Shown here: in pieces, positions 1 through 9,571 of the stretch | Layout: each line of letters starts with the position of its first letter | Position numbering within the stretch: the stretch's first letter is position 1 | NCBI RefSeq assembly: GCF_013213835.1 | Contig: NZ_JABSSU010000004.1 | Coordinates: forward strand, 62,001 to 126,000 | Length of the DNA stretch: 64,000 nt | Direction: 5' to 3' | DNA from: Winogradskyella sp. | Lineage (GTDB): Bacteria; Bacteroidota; Bacteroidia; Flavobacteriales; Flavobacteriaceae | Made by a program: the position numbers and the translations under genes | Notes under the pieces: generated by a model | What the model saw: only the letters and a program-made list of their open reading frames with translations | Databases searched by the model: none | What the model was told of the DNA's origin: nothing

Positions 1-317
1 GAAAGCTGCATAAGGACTATGGTAAATGGAACGGTCAACAAATACTAGACTCTGCTTTTGTGGCTAAATCCATCACACCAAGATTTCCTGAAAGTCCTGA
101 ATATGGATATGGCTGGTGGATGAAAGATGTGCTTGGTAAAAACTTTAAAATGATGCGTGGTCACCTTGGTCAATATGTCATTATTCAACCTGAGGATAAT
201 ATCATCATAGTTCGTTTAGGTCATCAAAAAGCACCAGATTCAGGAAAACCGGTATTTACAAGCGATATCGATTTATACATTGAAGAGGCCTATAAAATGC
301 TGAATAACAAATCATAA
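1..317 (+). CDS. Serine hydrolase (class C beta-lactamase/DD-peptidase fold), C-terminal fragment
   Basis: The reading frame is open to the left edge (first whole codon at position 3), so only the last ~104 residues are present. The motif YGYGWWM followed by RGHLGQYVIIQP matches the C-terminal end of class C beta-lactamase-like serine hydrolases, where an H-x-G triad replaces the KTG box, and it is followed by the usual NIIIVRLG strand. The SxxK nucleophile and YxN motif would lie outside the window. Such enzymes are usually periplasmic or exported esterases or peptidases, and the substrate cannot be read from the tail. A start at 60 (GTG) would cut the fold and is not credible. Confidence 0.8.
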   Translation, partial: KLHKDYGKWNGQQILDSAFVAKSITPRFPESPEYGYGWWMKDVLGKNFKMMRGHLGQYVIIQPEDNIIIVRLGHQKAPDSGKPVFTSDIDLYIEEAYKMLNNKS

Positions 318-321
318 GATT

Positions 322-350
322 TTTGATTAAGTTTTATTTTCCTACATTTA
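322..350 (+). promoter_or_regulatory. Weak Bacteroidota-type promoter before the exonuclease gene
   Basis: TTTG at 322-325, 17 bases, then TACATTTA at 343-350. This is one base off the TAnnTTTG -7 consensus. It lies ~25 bases before the ATG at 375. Position supports it; the -7 mismatch keeps confidence low. Confidence 0.35.
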
Positions 351-374
351 TGAGATCATAAACAATAACGATTC

Positions 375-1091
375 ATGATTTCAAAACTCAATCTCGAAAA
401 CATCTTATTTCTAGATATTGAAACAGTTCCTGAAACTGAAAATTTCTCAGATTTAGATGCCACAAAACAAGAGCTTTGGGAAGCAAAATCTCGTTACCAG
501 CGTAAAGACGAGTTTACACCAGAAGAGTTTTACGATAGAGCCGGCATTTGGGCAGAATTTGGTAAAATTGTTTGTATCTCTGTTGGCTACTTTTCCAATG
601 CATCAAGTGAACCAAGACAGTTTAGAGTAACTTCTTTTTTTGGTGATGAAATAACGATTTTAAAGGACTTCAAAAATCTTTTGATTTCTCACTTCAGCCA
701 AGCTAAACACTTGCTTTGTGCACATAACGGTAAAGAATTTGATTTTCCATATATCGCAAGGAGAATGATTATTCATAATATAGAATTACCTTATAAACTT
801 AATTTATTTGGTAAGAAACCTTGGGAAGTGCCTCATCTTGACACTTTAGAACTATGGAAATTCGGCGATTATAAAACCTATACTTCTCTTAAACTTTTAA
901 CTAATGTACTTGGCATTCCTTCACCAAAAGATGATATTGATGGTAGCGAAGTTTATAGCGTATATTACCAAGACAATAACATTGACAGAATTATAACATA
1001 TTGCGAAAAAGATACAATTGCTGTGGCTCAAATACTTCTTAGACTTCGTGGTGATGATTTACTAAATGACGATGAGATTCTACATATTTAA
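375..1091 (+). CDS. Predicted 3'-5' exonuclease, PolB-like (DEDD superfamily)
   Basis: 238 residues with an RNase H-like exonuclease layout. ExoI motif LFLDIETVPE is near residue 12, ExoII is within LCAHNGKEFDFPYIARRM around residues 115-132, and ExoIII is YCEKDTIAVAQILL around 211-224 with Y and D spaced as in DEDDy enzymes. This matches the stand-alone predicted PolB exonuclease family (PF10108-like), thought to trim DNA 3' ends in repair, although the physiological substrate is unknown. There is no polymerase domain. The start at 375 gives the normal N-terminus just before motif I. The gene appears monocistronic between the hydrolase and the convergent peptidase gene. Confidence 0.85.
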   Translation: MISKLNLENILFLDIETVPETENFSDLDATKQELWEAKSRYQRKDEFTPEEFYDRAGIWAEFGKIVCISVGYFSNASSEPRQFRVTSFFGDEITILKDFKNLLISHFSQAKHLLCAHNGKEFDFPYIARRMIIHNIELPYKLNLFGKKPWEVPHLDTLELWKFGDYKTYTSLKLLTNVLGIPSPKDDIDGSEVYSVYYQDNNIDRIITYCEKDTIAVAQILLRLRGDDLLNDDEILHI

Positions 1092-1186
1092 TAACCATCA
1101 TTACGAATGTTAGTTAAGTAATCTTATACTTATATAGTATGGCTCTTTTAATCATTGAGATTCCAACCTTCGCAGAAATTACATAT

Positions 1187-1216
1187 AAAAAAAGCCCAGA
1201 TATAAAATCTGAGCTC
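1187..1216 (-). terminator. Terminator of the M14 peptidase gene
   Basis: Imperfect hairpin (AAGCCCAGAT at 1192-1201 against ATCTGAGCT at 1207-1215, one mismatch). On the minus strand it is followed by a run of seven T (1187-1193 read in reverse), about 30 bases after the stop at 1244. Confidence 0.65.
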
Positions 1217-1243
1217 TTCATCATAAATAAAGTTAGTTAAGAT

Positions 1244-4200
1244 TTATTTTATCACAACTTTCTGTGTTTTAGAATGATTAGTATTAGATAATTCAATTAA
1301 ATAAATGCCCTTAGAATAGTTAGCCGTATCAATTGCATGTCTTAGGTTTGAGGCTGAAAGCTCTGTGCTGTAAATCGCTCTACCTTGTACATCATACAAC
1401 TTAAACTGCGTATCATTATGTAATTGTCCTTTCACGACTATTTGGTTTCGATTGTTATCCGAATACACCTCAACGGTTTCTAGACTTTCTTCTCTATCTG
1501 ATAAGGTAGTTTGTGCAAAAACTAAATAAAAACGTCCTGAACCTGACAAGTCTGCATCCGCAATGAAAGTATAATCAGTAGTATTTAATAAAGTAAATGT
1601 GTTTGTCTGTGTATCTTCAAGATAAATATCGTGATCTAAGTTGTTAGCTTCCATACTAATGGTTACTTGCTGACCTTGAGATAAATTAATTCCTAAAGGA
1701 ATAGTTGTAGTACTCTCAATATCACTTGAGCTAATAGCCTGAATTGCCACATCTATATCTAAATCACCTGAAGCTAGTTTGGTAAAAATTGAATAACCCG
1801 AAGGCGCGCCATTAAAATGCTCAGCATCGTATCCAACATCTAGACCAAGTGTGGTGTTTTCATTAAAATATAAGTCAGTACTAAATGATTCAGAATCTGA
1901 AGTCATTGTTATTATAGCATTAGATAAAGTATTATCATTTCTTCCAGATATAAAATCATCTGAATTACCAGTAGCTCTCATTTCCGGTGTAAAATTGATA
2001 TCTGCTCCACCATCTTTAGAGGAAATAAAGAATCCTTGTCCGGGTGCAATTACTGCATCTACACTAGTATTAGCTAAATTTAATATTGTCCAATTACTTC
2101 CATCTGTATCATCTGCGTCGTACCCATAAATTGCAACACTCTGGCTATCTAAATCCGATAAATTTTCTAATAAAAACTCATGAAGTTTAATATACGATGT
2201 ATACGGGTTTCCGACGAGATTCCATTTATCGTAAGTCGGACCAGCTTTTTGAATAGGTATTGTCACCAGCGAAGTATTTACATTCCCAGTAAACGCAAAC
2301 GTGCCATTATCAGTAGATGCAGCCCTATAACCTGTAGCTAAATTTAATTGCGCACTTTCGGTATTAGAGTAGATCTGGTATTCATTAATTGGTTTTTCAA
2401 AAGGTCCAAATAAATAAAGGGTCTGTGCCGTATTAGAGTGTATGTTGGTATTATCACTTAAAAAGTCTGTAAATATTTGCCCGCTAACTGGTGGTGCAAC
2501 TAAGTCATTACCGTTTGCAACAGAATTAACATGACGGTTGTACACAACATCACCAGTCACAGTTCCTTCAACTACTAAGCTGGAATATTCATCAGAATCT
2601 GAAAACATACTAATGTCACCATTATTTAAAATACTGCCATTTGAAATTATTGATGCTGTTTTCTCAATATTCATTGTAGCTCCAGCATCAACAGTAATGC
2701 TATTTACTTCAATATCTGTGTTTACAGCGTAAGTTCCGTCTTGAATGAGTACATTCTTATCAGCTGTTGCATTTGATGGTGCATTTGGCGTCCATGCATT
2801 ATTACTATACAATAAGCCATCAAATAATCTTACAGTATAGTCTTCTACCTCGCCATAAGTAAATGTCTCACATGCTGTTGGATTTCCATTGTATTTCATC
2901 GATACTCTCATTCTCGTATATCCTTGAAAAACGTTAGATGGAATTGTAAATGAGCCACTTACTGGTGAATTCTGTGTAAGAGATTGCGTCCACACTTGCT
3001 CACCCGAATCATTAAAGTCTCCATCCTTATTATAATCAATCCAAACACTATAGGCCTCGGAATAAATTTGACCTTGCCAATCCGGAGTTAATGTTATTGT
3101 ATAAGTTTGACCTTCTAAGAGTGTTGTTGAAACATTTGTAAAATCTGAATAACCCTGCGCATTAGAACTATTGTCTATTGTGTTTAATTGCACTCTTGAG
3201 ATATATTCGTAACTAGAATTATTCCCTTGAGAATTACAATAACTTATTGGAGATGTTGTAAACTGTGTACTATCTGAATATTCAGAAGTGGATACACCAC
3301 ATTTAGATCGTACTTGAAACTCATAATTTGTCACAGCAGTTAAGCTATTAACATCATAAGAACTACTGGCTAGGTCAGTAACTTCTGTCCATGTACCAAC
3401 ACCTAACACTCTATATCTTACGTCAAAAGTAGCAGAAGGAATTGAGGCCCAATCTAATGTTGCTGAAGAAGCAGTTATAGAGTTAGCATTTAAACTAGTA
3501 GGCACGTCTGTAGCACAAGGTATTGTAATTCCTATTACTTTAAAATCATCAAAGAAAAAGCCCTCAGCATTCGCAGAATAGTTTTCGAATTGGTTATCAC
3601 CATCAGACCTCACTCTAAATCTAAATGATACTGTTGATGAGGCTAACAATGAACTGTTATTTGAATCGTCAATAATAATTTCTTCCATAACCCAATTATC
3701 CATTTGATCACCATCATAGATATGTCCAGAACTATTATTACCCTGAAAAGCTTCATTAGTTGTACTTTTAAGCGCATGATCATTTGTGCTTGAAGAGGAT
3801 TTCGGTTTTGAATATTTACCATTCAAGGTTACCCAATTTGATCCATTCGTAGATGCTTGAAGTTCCACTAGGTCAAAATTTCTTTCAATATCCCACTTAG
3901 TGTAAAACTGTACTAACACTTTGTTTGAACTAGAAAAATCGTAGTTATTTGCAGTAGTTACTGTCTTTGTAGTATTATTTGCATAAGGCACCGTATTACC
4001 AGTTCTAAATACTCTTGAGCCAGTATATCCTCCAACATTAGGTCTACTCCAACCAGAATTTGACCAATCTGAAAAACCTGCTTGTGCATCACTAAAGAAA
4101 ATAACCGTTGGTTGATAATACTTTACAACATTTACATCATAAAACACACCTTCATCATTAGATAATTGCACTTTATATTCAATTTTGTCATTTGGTTGAA

Positions 4201-5920
4201 TTAATGGATCTAATTCAATTGTACCACTTAAATTTCTTTGTTCTAGAATTGACATACCAGACTGTGTTGCCGGGGAAACAATATTTGTAATATTAGTTGA
4301 TATGGGAGTAATGTTTAATGTAAAACTACTTGGGGTTTGACCAATACGTTCTAATGCAAAGTCTAACGTAGATGTTAAACTTGTTATATCACTCTGTGTT
4401 AAATCGTGAAACTTCGCATATTTACCACCATAATATGCTCCCATTAATGAAATTCTCATTGAGCGTTTTGCAATAGGTATAATCTCTGTTGGTGTTGGCC
4501 AAAACCCTAAACCACCATGCTCTGGAGTTGTTGCAAGAACATTTTTGCCAGAACCAATAGAACCGTTAGCATCTGCATTACCTCCTAACATCCAATCATC
4601 GGCGATACCGTTAGATGGAGAAAAAATTGTTGCACCTGATACATATCTATTATACTTTGTCATATCTGAATGCATTTCGTGCATTTCGTCTTCTCTACCC
4701 GATACAAAGTTTGGATTTCCACCATATGGGTGTGGAATAGAATTGGCCCAAGAGTGGTTCCAAATAGCCGTTTTAAAGTTTCTACTTTGTACAAATTCAA
4801 CTATAATTTGTGTCTCTGGTTCAGACTCTGGACTTGGACCACGATATGAGTCTTGACTTGGATTACCCGAAGAACCTGTACCTGCAGATCCCCAGAAATA
4901 ATCAAAGTTTCTGTTTAAATCAACTCCTCTATTGGCTGAAGAATTAGAGGTACCACCTGTATTAGGTCTTAAATTTTTACGTTGCATTCCACCACCCGAT
5001 GCACTTAAATGTTGGTTCCACCTTAAACCATCAGGATTTACAACAGGAATAAAATACAATTCGTTATTATCAACCAATTCTTTAATCGCATTATCAGAAT
5101 TATAATTTTCAATAATGTACCACATAAAGTACATGTTATTCATAAGTGCACTAACTTCTCTTGAGTGAATCATAGAAGTAAATAACATTTGAGGTTTAGA
5201 ACCTTCTGCTGTAGAACTTTCATTACCAGTAATTCTAACATAGTACATGGTCTGTGGATTCCATCTTGTGTTACCTTGACCTGTATAAGTTAGTCCATTG
5301 TTATTTATGGTACCAGATGGATTTCCCCAAGTTGTAATACCTGAAGAAGATGCGTCTTGTTTGGATGAAACAATATTTAAACCATTAGTCTGAGAATACG
5401 TTCTCATATCATCTAATTCTGATAATACTTCGCTTATGGTATAACAACCGCCCATTGAGCCTAATTCGAAATTGATTGGTTTCGTCCAATCCTTTTCTTC
5501 CAATTCTGCATATTGAAGGTAATTATCTAATACAGCATCGGTAATAGATCCGCTTTTTTGCATCATTATATTATAGGTAGATCTTGTTCTTGCATTTTCT
5601 AATTGTGCCTGTTGCATAGCTCTTGGCATCATAGCGACAGCCCTTTGATTATAGAATGTTGTTAAATCTGCTATTTTAGTCGTGTATGAAATACCATTTT
5701 GATCTAAAACACTTCTATCGGCGTCAGATATATCTATCGTTAAGTTATCTTGACGATGGTCATGATTTACACCACATCTAAGATCTACACCATATTGGGC
5801 TAATAAGTTTAGTGTGCTTTGACTAGGTTGAGAAATTGATATTCTAGAATGTTGGTTTTGAGCTGACGCGAACTGCGAAACAACTACAACCATGAAAAAT
5901 AAGCGGTAAAACTTTTTCAT
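1244..5920 (-). CDS. Secreted M14 zinc carboxypeptidase with T9SS sorting domain
   Basis: About 1558 residues. The start is placed at 5920, not the longer ORF start at 6001, because MKKFYRLFFMVVVVSQFASA is a clean signal peptide and a consensus promoter ends just upstream. Zinc ligands are in the HSRE motif (~H252, E255) and in NHSW (~H389); the catalytic glutamate is in TTPEHGG (~466). This spacing fits M14 carboxypeptidases. After the catalytic domain come a jelly-roll-like module (~600-800), a fibronectin III domain (~805-890), a GEVED-type domain ending in YGEVEDYTV (~895-1035), a long beta-rich region and a type A T9SS sorting domain (~1485-1558, ending in KTQKVVIK). Likely a cell-surface or released peptidase for extracellular protein or peptide degradation, exported by Sec then T9SS. 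It stands alone in its transcription unit. Confidence 0.93.
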   Translation of the reverse strand: MKKFYRLFFMVVVVSQFASAQNQHSRISISQPSQSTLNLLAQYGVDLRCGVNHDHRQDNLTIDISDADRSVLDQNGISYTTKIADLTTFYNQRAVAMMPRAMQQAQLENARTRSTYNIMMQKSGSITDAVLDNYLQYAELEEKDWTKPINFELGSMGGCYTISEVLSELDDMRTYSQTNGLNIVSSKQDASSSGITTWGNPSGTINNNGLTYTGQGNTRWNPQTMYYVRITGNESSTAEGSKPQMLFTSMIHSREVSALMNNMYFMWYIIENYNSDNAIKELVDNNELYFIPVVNPDGLRWNQHLSASGGGMQRKNLRPNTGGTSNSSANRGVDLNRNFDYFWGSAGTGSSGNPSQDSYRGPSPESEPETQIIVEFVQSRNFKTAIWNHSWANSIPHPYGGNPNFVSGREDEMHEMHSDMTKYNRYVSGATIFSPSNGIADDWMLGGNADANGSIGSGKNVLATTPEHGGLGFWPTPTEIIPIAKRSMRISLMGAYYGGKYAKFHDLTQSDITSLTSTLDFALERIGQTPSSFTLNITPISTNITNIVSPATQSGMSILEQRNLSGTIELDPLIQPNDKIEYKVQLSNDEGVFYDVNVVKYYQPTVIFFSDAQAGFSDWSNSGWSRPNVGGYTGSRVFRTGNTVPYANNTTKTVTTANNYDFSSSNKVLVQFYTKWDIERNFDLVELQASTNGSNWVTLNGKYSKPKSSSSTNDHALKSTTNEAFQGNNSSGHIYDGDQMDNWVMEEIIIDDSNNSSLLASSTVSFRFRVRSDGDNQFENYSANAEGFFFDDFKVIGITIPCATDVPTSLNANSITASSATLDWASIPSATFDVRYRVLGVGTWTEVTDLASSSYDVNSLTAVTNYEFQVRSKCGVSTSEYSDSTQFTTSPISYCNSQGNNSSYEYISRVQLNTIDNSSNAQGYSDFTNVSTTLLEGQTYTITLTPDWQGQIYSEAYSVWIDYNKDGDFNDSGEQVWTQSLTQNSPVSGSFTIPSNVFQGYTRMRVSMKYNGNPTACETFTYGEVEDYTVRLFDGLLYSNNAWTPNAPSNATADKNVLIQDGTYAVNTDIEVNSITVDAGATMNIEKTASIISNGSILNNGDISMFSDSDEYSSLVVEGTVTGDVVYNRHVNSVANGNDLVAPPVSGQIFTDFLSDNTNIHSNTAQTLYLFGPFEKPINEYQIYSNTESAQLNLATGYRAASTDNGTFAFTGNVNTSLVTIPIQKAGPTYDKWNLVGNPYTSYIKLHEFLLENLSDLDSQSVAIYGYDADDTDGSNWTILNLANTSVDAVIAPGQGFFISSKDGGADINFTPEMRATGNSDDFISGRNDNTLSNAIITMTSDSESFSTDLYFNENTTLGLDVGYDAEHFNGAPSGYSIFTKLASGDLDIDVAIQAISSSDIESTTTIPLGINLSQGQQVTISMEANNLDHDIYLEDTQTNTFTLLNTTDYTFIADADLSGSGRFYLVFAQTTLSDREESLETVEVYSDNNRNQIVVKGQLHNDTQFKLYDVQGRAIYSTELSASNLRHAIDTANYSKGIYLIELSNTNHSKTQKVVIK

Positions 5921-5949
5921 CGATTTGGAGTTAATAAATTTAGGGATTA

Positions 5950-5982
5950 CAAATATAGAATTAAATATAGATAAAATGCAAA
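5950..5982 (-). promoter_or_regulatory. Promoter of the M14 peptidase gene
   Basis: On the minus strand TTTG (5982-5979), 21 bases, then TATATTTG (5957-5950), a full match to the Bacteroidota -33/-7 consensus. The predicted transcription start near 5943 leaves a ~20-base leader before the ATG at 5920. This excludes the upstream start at 6001. Confidence 0.75.
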
Positions 5983-6125
5983 TATCGTCGTTAAAGTGCA
6001 TTTTATTTTAACATTTGTATTTTATACAGCTTTGTATCAAGGGTTTACATTTTACATTTTTTTACAAATTCCTTAGCGGTAATTTTATATTGAGCCGAAA
6101 AGTCTGGTTTTATGTATTTTTACAT

Positions 6126-7826
6126 ATGCCAAAATCCGCCTTACTCAGCATAAACGACTTGTCTATTTCCTTTCTTTCTAATTCTGAAGAAAAAGAAATC
6201 ATCAAATCCATTTCATATCAAATATATTCAGATGAAGTAGTCGCTATTGTTGGCGAATCAGGTTCTGGAAAATCCGTATCCTCTCTTTCTATAATGGGAT
6301 TATTACCTAAAAAGATCTCACGACTAAAATCTGGTTCAATCATTTTCAACGAGAAAGAATTAAACTATTTAAGTCAAAAAGAGTTTCAAACGATTAGGGG
6401 AAATGATATTGCAATGATTTTTCAAGAACCTATGAGTTCTTTAAATCCTTCCATGCGATGTGGTAGGCAAGTTGAAGAAATTTTAAAGCAGCACACTTCA
6501 CTCTCTAATAAAGAAATTAAGACGGAAATTATTTCATTATTTAACCAAGTGAAACTGCCAAATCCTGAGCGCATCTATACATCTTATCCACATGAAATTT
6601 CTGGTGGACAGAAACAACGTGTTATGATAGCTATGGCGATTGCCTGTAAACCAAAATTACTAATAGCAGATGAACCAACCACGGCATTAGATGTTACAGT
6701 ACAACAGGATATTATAAACTTATTAAAGGACATACAGAAGGAAACTAATATGAGTATCATATTTATTTCTCATGATTTGTCCTTGGTCTCACAAATTGCT
6801 GATAAAGTCATAGTAATGTATCAGGGTGAAATTGTTGAACAAGGTTCTACAGCAGAAATTTTTCATTATCCTAAACACAACTACACCAAGGCATTGATTG
6901 GTGCAAGACCTTCTTCAGAAATTAGACTAAAAAAACTCCCAACCATTAAAGATTTCATTGAGGATAAGGTAGATAAAACCATAATTACTGATGAAGATCG
7001 TGCCACACATCATAAAAAACTATATGGTAAAAATCCTCTTTTAGAAATTATAGATGTTGAAAAGGAATACATTACTCAAAAAGGACTTTTTGGAAAGGAC
7101 AAACGCTTTAAGGCTGTTAATGGTGTAAGCTTTCAGGTATTCCCAGGTGAAACGGTTGGCCTTGTAGGAGAATCAGGATGTGGTAAATCTACTTTAGGTA
7201 ATGCTATTTTACAATTAGATAAAGCCACTGCTGGTATTATTAAGTATAAAGGCAATGATATTAGAACACTTAATAGCAATGAATTAAGAAGTCTTCGAAA
7301 AGAAATTCAAATTATATTTCAAGATCCGTATGCGTCACTAAATCCTAGAATGACTGTTGGTAATGCGATTATTGAACCAATGACAGTCCACCAAATCGGC
7401 ACCAATTATAACGATAGAAAGCAAAAAGTTATTGAACTTCTTTTTAAGGTTGGATTGAATGAAGATTCATTCTATAAATATCCTCATGAATTCTCTGGCG
7501 GACAAAGACAACGGGTTGGTATAGCAAGAACTATAGCCTTGGAACCAACACTTATTGTATGTGATGAATCTGTATCAGCTTTAGATATCTCGGTACAAGC
7601 TCAAGTCTTAAACTTATTAAATGATCTTAAACAGGATTTTGGGTTTACTTATATATTTATTTCACACGACTTAGCTGTAGTAAAATATATGGCCAACCAG
7701 CTTATTGTAATGAATAAAGGAAAAATTGAAGAAATAGGTGATGCTGATGAAATTTATGGCAAACCTAAAAAGGAATACACCAAAAAATTAATTCACGCTA
7801 TACCCAAAAGGCTAAAGCATGAATAA
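6126..7826 (+). CDS. Peptide ABC transporter, duplicated ATPase (DppD-DppF/YejF-like fusion)
   Basis: 566 residues from the ATG at 6126; the upstream 37 codons of the open frame look non-coding and hydrophobic. Two complete ABC ATPase domains are present. The first has Walker A GESGSGKS (~43), signature SGGQKQR and Walker B LLIADEP. The second has Walker A GESGCGKS (~348), signature SGGQRQR and Walker B LIVCDES. Each is followed by the oligopeptide-type C-terminal segment (YTKALI and [10 protein letters not shown]). It energises uptake of di- or oligopeptides (or nickel) at the inner membrane. No permease or binding-protein gene lies beside it, so partners must be elsewhere, as is common in Bacteroidota. 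Confidence 0.9.
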   Translation: MPKSALLSINDLSISFLSNSEEKEIIKSISYQIYSDEVVAIVGESGSGKSVSSLSIMGLLPKKISRLKSGSIIFNEKELNYLSQKEFQTIRGNDIAMIFQEPMSSLNPSMRCGRQVEEILKQHTSLSNKEIKTEIISLFNQVKLPNPERIYTSYPHEISGGQKQRVMIAMAIACKPKLLIADEPTTALDVTVQQDIINLLKDIQKETNMSIIFISHDLSLVSQIADKVIVMYQGEIVEQGSTAEIFHYPKHNYTKALIGARPSSEIRLKKLPTIKDFIEDKVDKTIITDEDRATHHKKLYGKNPLLEIIDVEKEYITQKGLFGKDKRFKAVNGVSFQVFPGETVGLVGESGCGKSTLGNAILQLDKATAGIIKYKGNDIRTLNSNELRSLRKEIQIIFQDPYASLNPRMTVGNAIIEPMTVHQIGTNYNDRKQKVIELLFKVGLNEDSFYKYPHEFSGGQRQRVGIARTIALEPTLIVCDESVSALDISVQAQVLNLLNDLKQDFGFTYIFISHDLAVVKYMANQLIVMNKGKIEEIGDADEIYGKPKKEYTKKLIHAIPKRLKHE

Positions 7827-8141
7827 TTTTTTGGTCAACTTAAAAACACCTGATATTACTCGTAGTGCATTTCTAAAGTTGCATAACATAACATTTTCAT
7901 TAAAAGTAGGTTCAGATAGATTTGGTTTAGTTTTCATAGATTAAATTCATGGTAGATTTGGGGCAAAATCTTTTGGTTAATTTATGGTAATTTTGGTTGA
8001 ACTTACTTTCGATTTGGTGATGCTAATATACAACAGATTTTGAATTAATTAGTTTAATTACATTATAAATCGATTAAATACATATTTTTTTAACTTTTAA
8101 ATGTATTTACCTACAAATTACTTTAACCTATGATAATGAAA
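7827..8141. other. Gene-poor intergenic region
   Basis: 315 bases, very AT-rich, between the convergent ABC ATPase and CoA-transferase genes. I see no confident hairpin terminator, promoter or RNA gene. An ATG at 7819 overlapping the upstream stop opens a 41-codon frame to 7944, but it has no recognisable features and is probably chance. Confidence 0.6.
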
Positions 8142-8795
8142 TTATAGTGACATTTCAGGAACATCACCATCTACAATAAGATGTCCTTCAGTAGCATTGA
8201 CAATATCTTCAACTGAAACTCCTGGCGCACGTTCTAGAAGCTTAAACCCTTCAGATGTCACTTCTATTACGGCAAGATTAGTAACGATCTTTTTTACACA
8301 ACCAACACCTGTTAATGGTAAGGTACATTTCTTTAATAGTTTTGAAGCTCCTGCTCTATTGGTATGCATCATAGCCACAATAATATTCTCTGCACTTGCC
8401 ACTAAGTCCATTGCACCTCCCATTCCTTTAACCATTTTTCCGGGAATTTTCCAATTGGCAATATCGCCATTTTCAGCAACCTCCATGGCTCCTAAAATGG
8501 TTAAATCAACATGTTGTCCTCTTATCATAGAAAAACTTGTTGCTGAATCAAAAAATGAAGCACCCGGCAAAGTTGTTATGGTTTGTTTTCCTGCATTAAT
8601 AACATCAGCATCTTCTTCACCGTCGAATGGAAATGGACCCATACCAAGGACACCATTTTCGCTTTGAAACTCTACTTCTATATCTTCTCTTACAAAATTA
8701 GCTACCAACGTCGGAATGCCTATGCCTAAATTCACATAGTAACCGTCCTTAACTTCTCTTGCTATTCGTTTTGCTATTCCGTTTTTATCCAACAT
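8142..8795 (-). CDS. scoB: 3-oxoacid CoA-transferase subunit B
   Basis: 217 residues, the usual length for the beta subunit of succinyl-CoA:3-ketoacid CoA-transferase. Diagnostic stretches are GYYVNLGIGIPTLVANF near the N-terminus, then the SENGVLGMGP box (~45-54) carrying the glutamate that forms the enzyme-CoA thioester, and later HTNRAGASKLL. With the A subunit it moves CoA from succinyl-CoA to acetoacetate or a related 3-oxoacid, for ketone-body or branched-chain catabolism in the cytoplasm. The gene follows scoA with one base between stop and start, indicating a two-gene operon with translational coupling. Confidence 0.93.
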   Translation of the reverse strand: MLDKNGIAKRIAREVKDGYYVNLGIGIPTLVANFVREDIEVEFQSENGVLGMGPFPFDGEEDADVINAGKQTITTLPGASFFDSATSFSMIRGQHVDLTILGAMEVAENGDIANWKIPGKMVKGMGGAMDLVASAENIIVAMMHTNRAGASKLLKKCTLPLTGVGCVKKIVTNLAVIEVTSEGFKLLERAPGVSVEDIVNATEGHLIVDGDVPEMSL

Positions 8796-8796
8796 A

Positions 8797-9495
8797 TTAC
8801 CTCTGTCTTACTGTTCGTTGTTCAATGCGTTTTTCAAAATGTGCTCCTTCAAAAATTCGTTGTACAAAAATTCCAGGAATATGAATTTGATTAGGATCTA
8901 ATTCACCAACAGGCACCAATTCCTCAACCTCAGATACAGTTATATGAGCAGCTCCACACATGTTTGGGTTAAAATTCCGTGCTGTTCCTTTAAAGACCAA
9001 ATTCCCTACAGCGTCACCCTTCCAGGCTTTTATGAAGCCAAAATCCGCTTTAAATGCTTCCTCAAGAACATACATTTTGCCGTTAAATTCTCTTGTTTCT
9101 TTACCTTCTGCAACTTCAGTTCCGTAACCAGCTGGAGTGTAAAACGCCGGAAAACCAGCCTGAGCTGCTCTAGCACGTTCTGCCAGTGTGCCTTGAGGAA
9201 TCAATTCCACCTCTAACTCACCAGAAAGCATCTGTCTTTCAAACTCATCATTCTCACCTACATATGAGGAAATCATTTTTTTTATTTGTTTTTGCTGAAG
9301 TAATAAGCCTAAACCAAAGTCATCAACACCTGCATTATTAGATATACATGTGAGTCCTTTAATGTTCAATTTAACGAGTTCGGCTATTGCATTCTCTGGT
9401 ATACCAGATAGTCCAAAGCCACCAAACATAAAGGTCATATCATCCTTTACACCTTTTAAGGCTTCAGTAACATTAGCTACTTTTTTATTTATCAT
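8797..9495 (-). CDS. scoA: 3-oxoacid CoA-transferase subunit A
   Basis: 232 residues. It shows the alpha-subunit CoA-binding signature [13 protein letters not shown] (~25-37), then AGVDDFGLG and [22 protein letters not shown], all typical of the A chain of 3-oxoacid CoA-transferases. It is the first gene of the pair with scoB. The start at 9495 ([13 protein letters not shown]) gives the standard N-terminus. I saw no consensus promoter in the 76-base gap to PBP1A. Butyrate- or acetate-CoA transferase paralogues are possible, but the ENG box context in the partner favours the succinyl-CoA/3-ketoacid type. Confidence 0.93.
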   Translation of the reverse strand: MINKKVANVTEALKGVKDDMTFMFGGFGLSGIPENAIAELVKLNIKGLTCISNNAGVDDFGLGLLLQQKQIKKMISSYVGENDEFERQMLSGELEVELIPQGTLAERARAAQAGFPAFYTPAGYGTEVAEGKETREFNGKMYVLEEAFKADFGFIKAWKGDAVGNLVFKGTARNFNPNMCGAAHITVSEVEELVPVGELDPNQIHIPGIFVQRIFEGAHFEKRIEQRTVRQR

Positions 9496-9571
9496 GAATA
9501 CGAAAATTAGACTTCAGAAAAGTACAAAAGACCTGCGAGATTTCATATTAAAACTCTAATAAAACTTATTG

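Noticed and set aside
1851..4856. Plus-strand open frames opposite the M14 peptidase (1851-2129, 2538-2732, 4545-4856)
   Set aside because: They are antisense shadows of the peptidase; their translations lack any coherent domain and they have no promoter or ribosome-binding context.
5921..6001. Upstream extension of the M14 peptidase frame
   Set aside because: It contains the consensus promoter and would place the signal peptide internally.
7819..7944. 41-codon frame overlapping the end of the ABC ATPase gene
   Set aside because: Too short, no signal peptide or motif, no promoter; overlap with the upstream stop is likely chance in AT-rich DNA.
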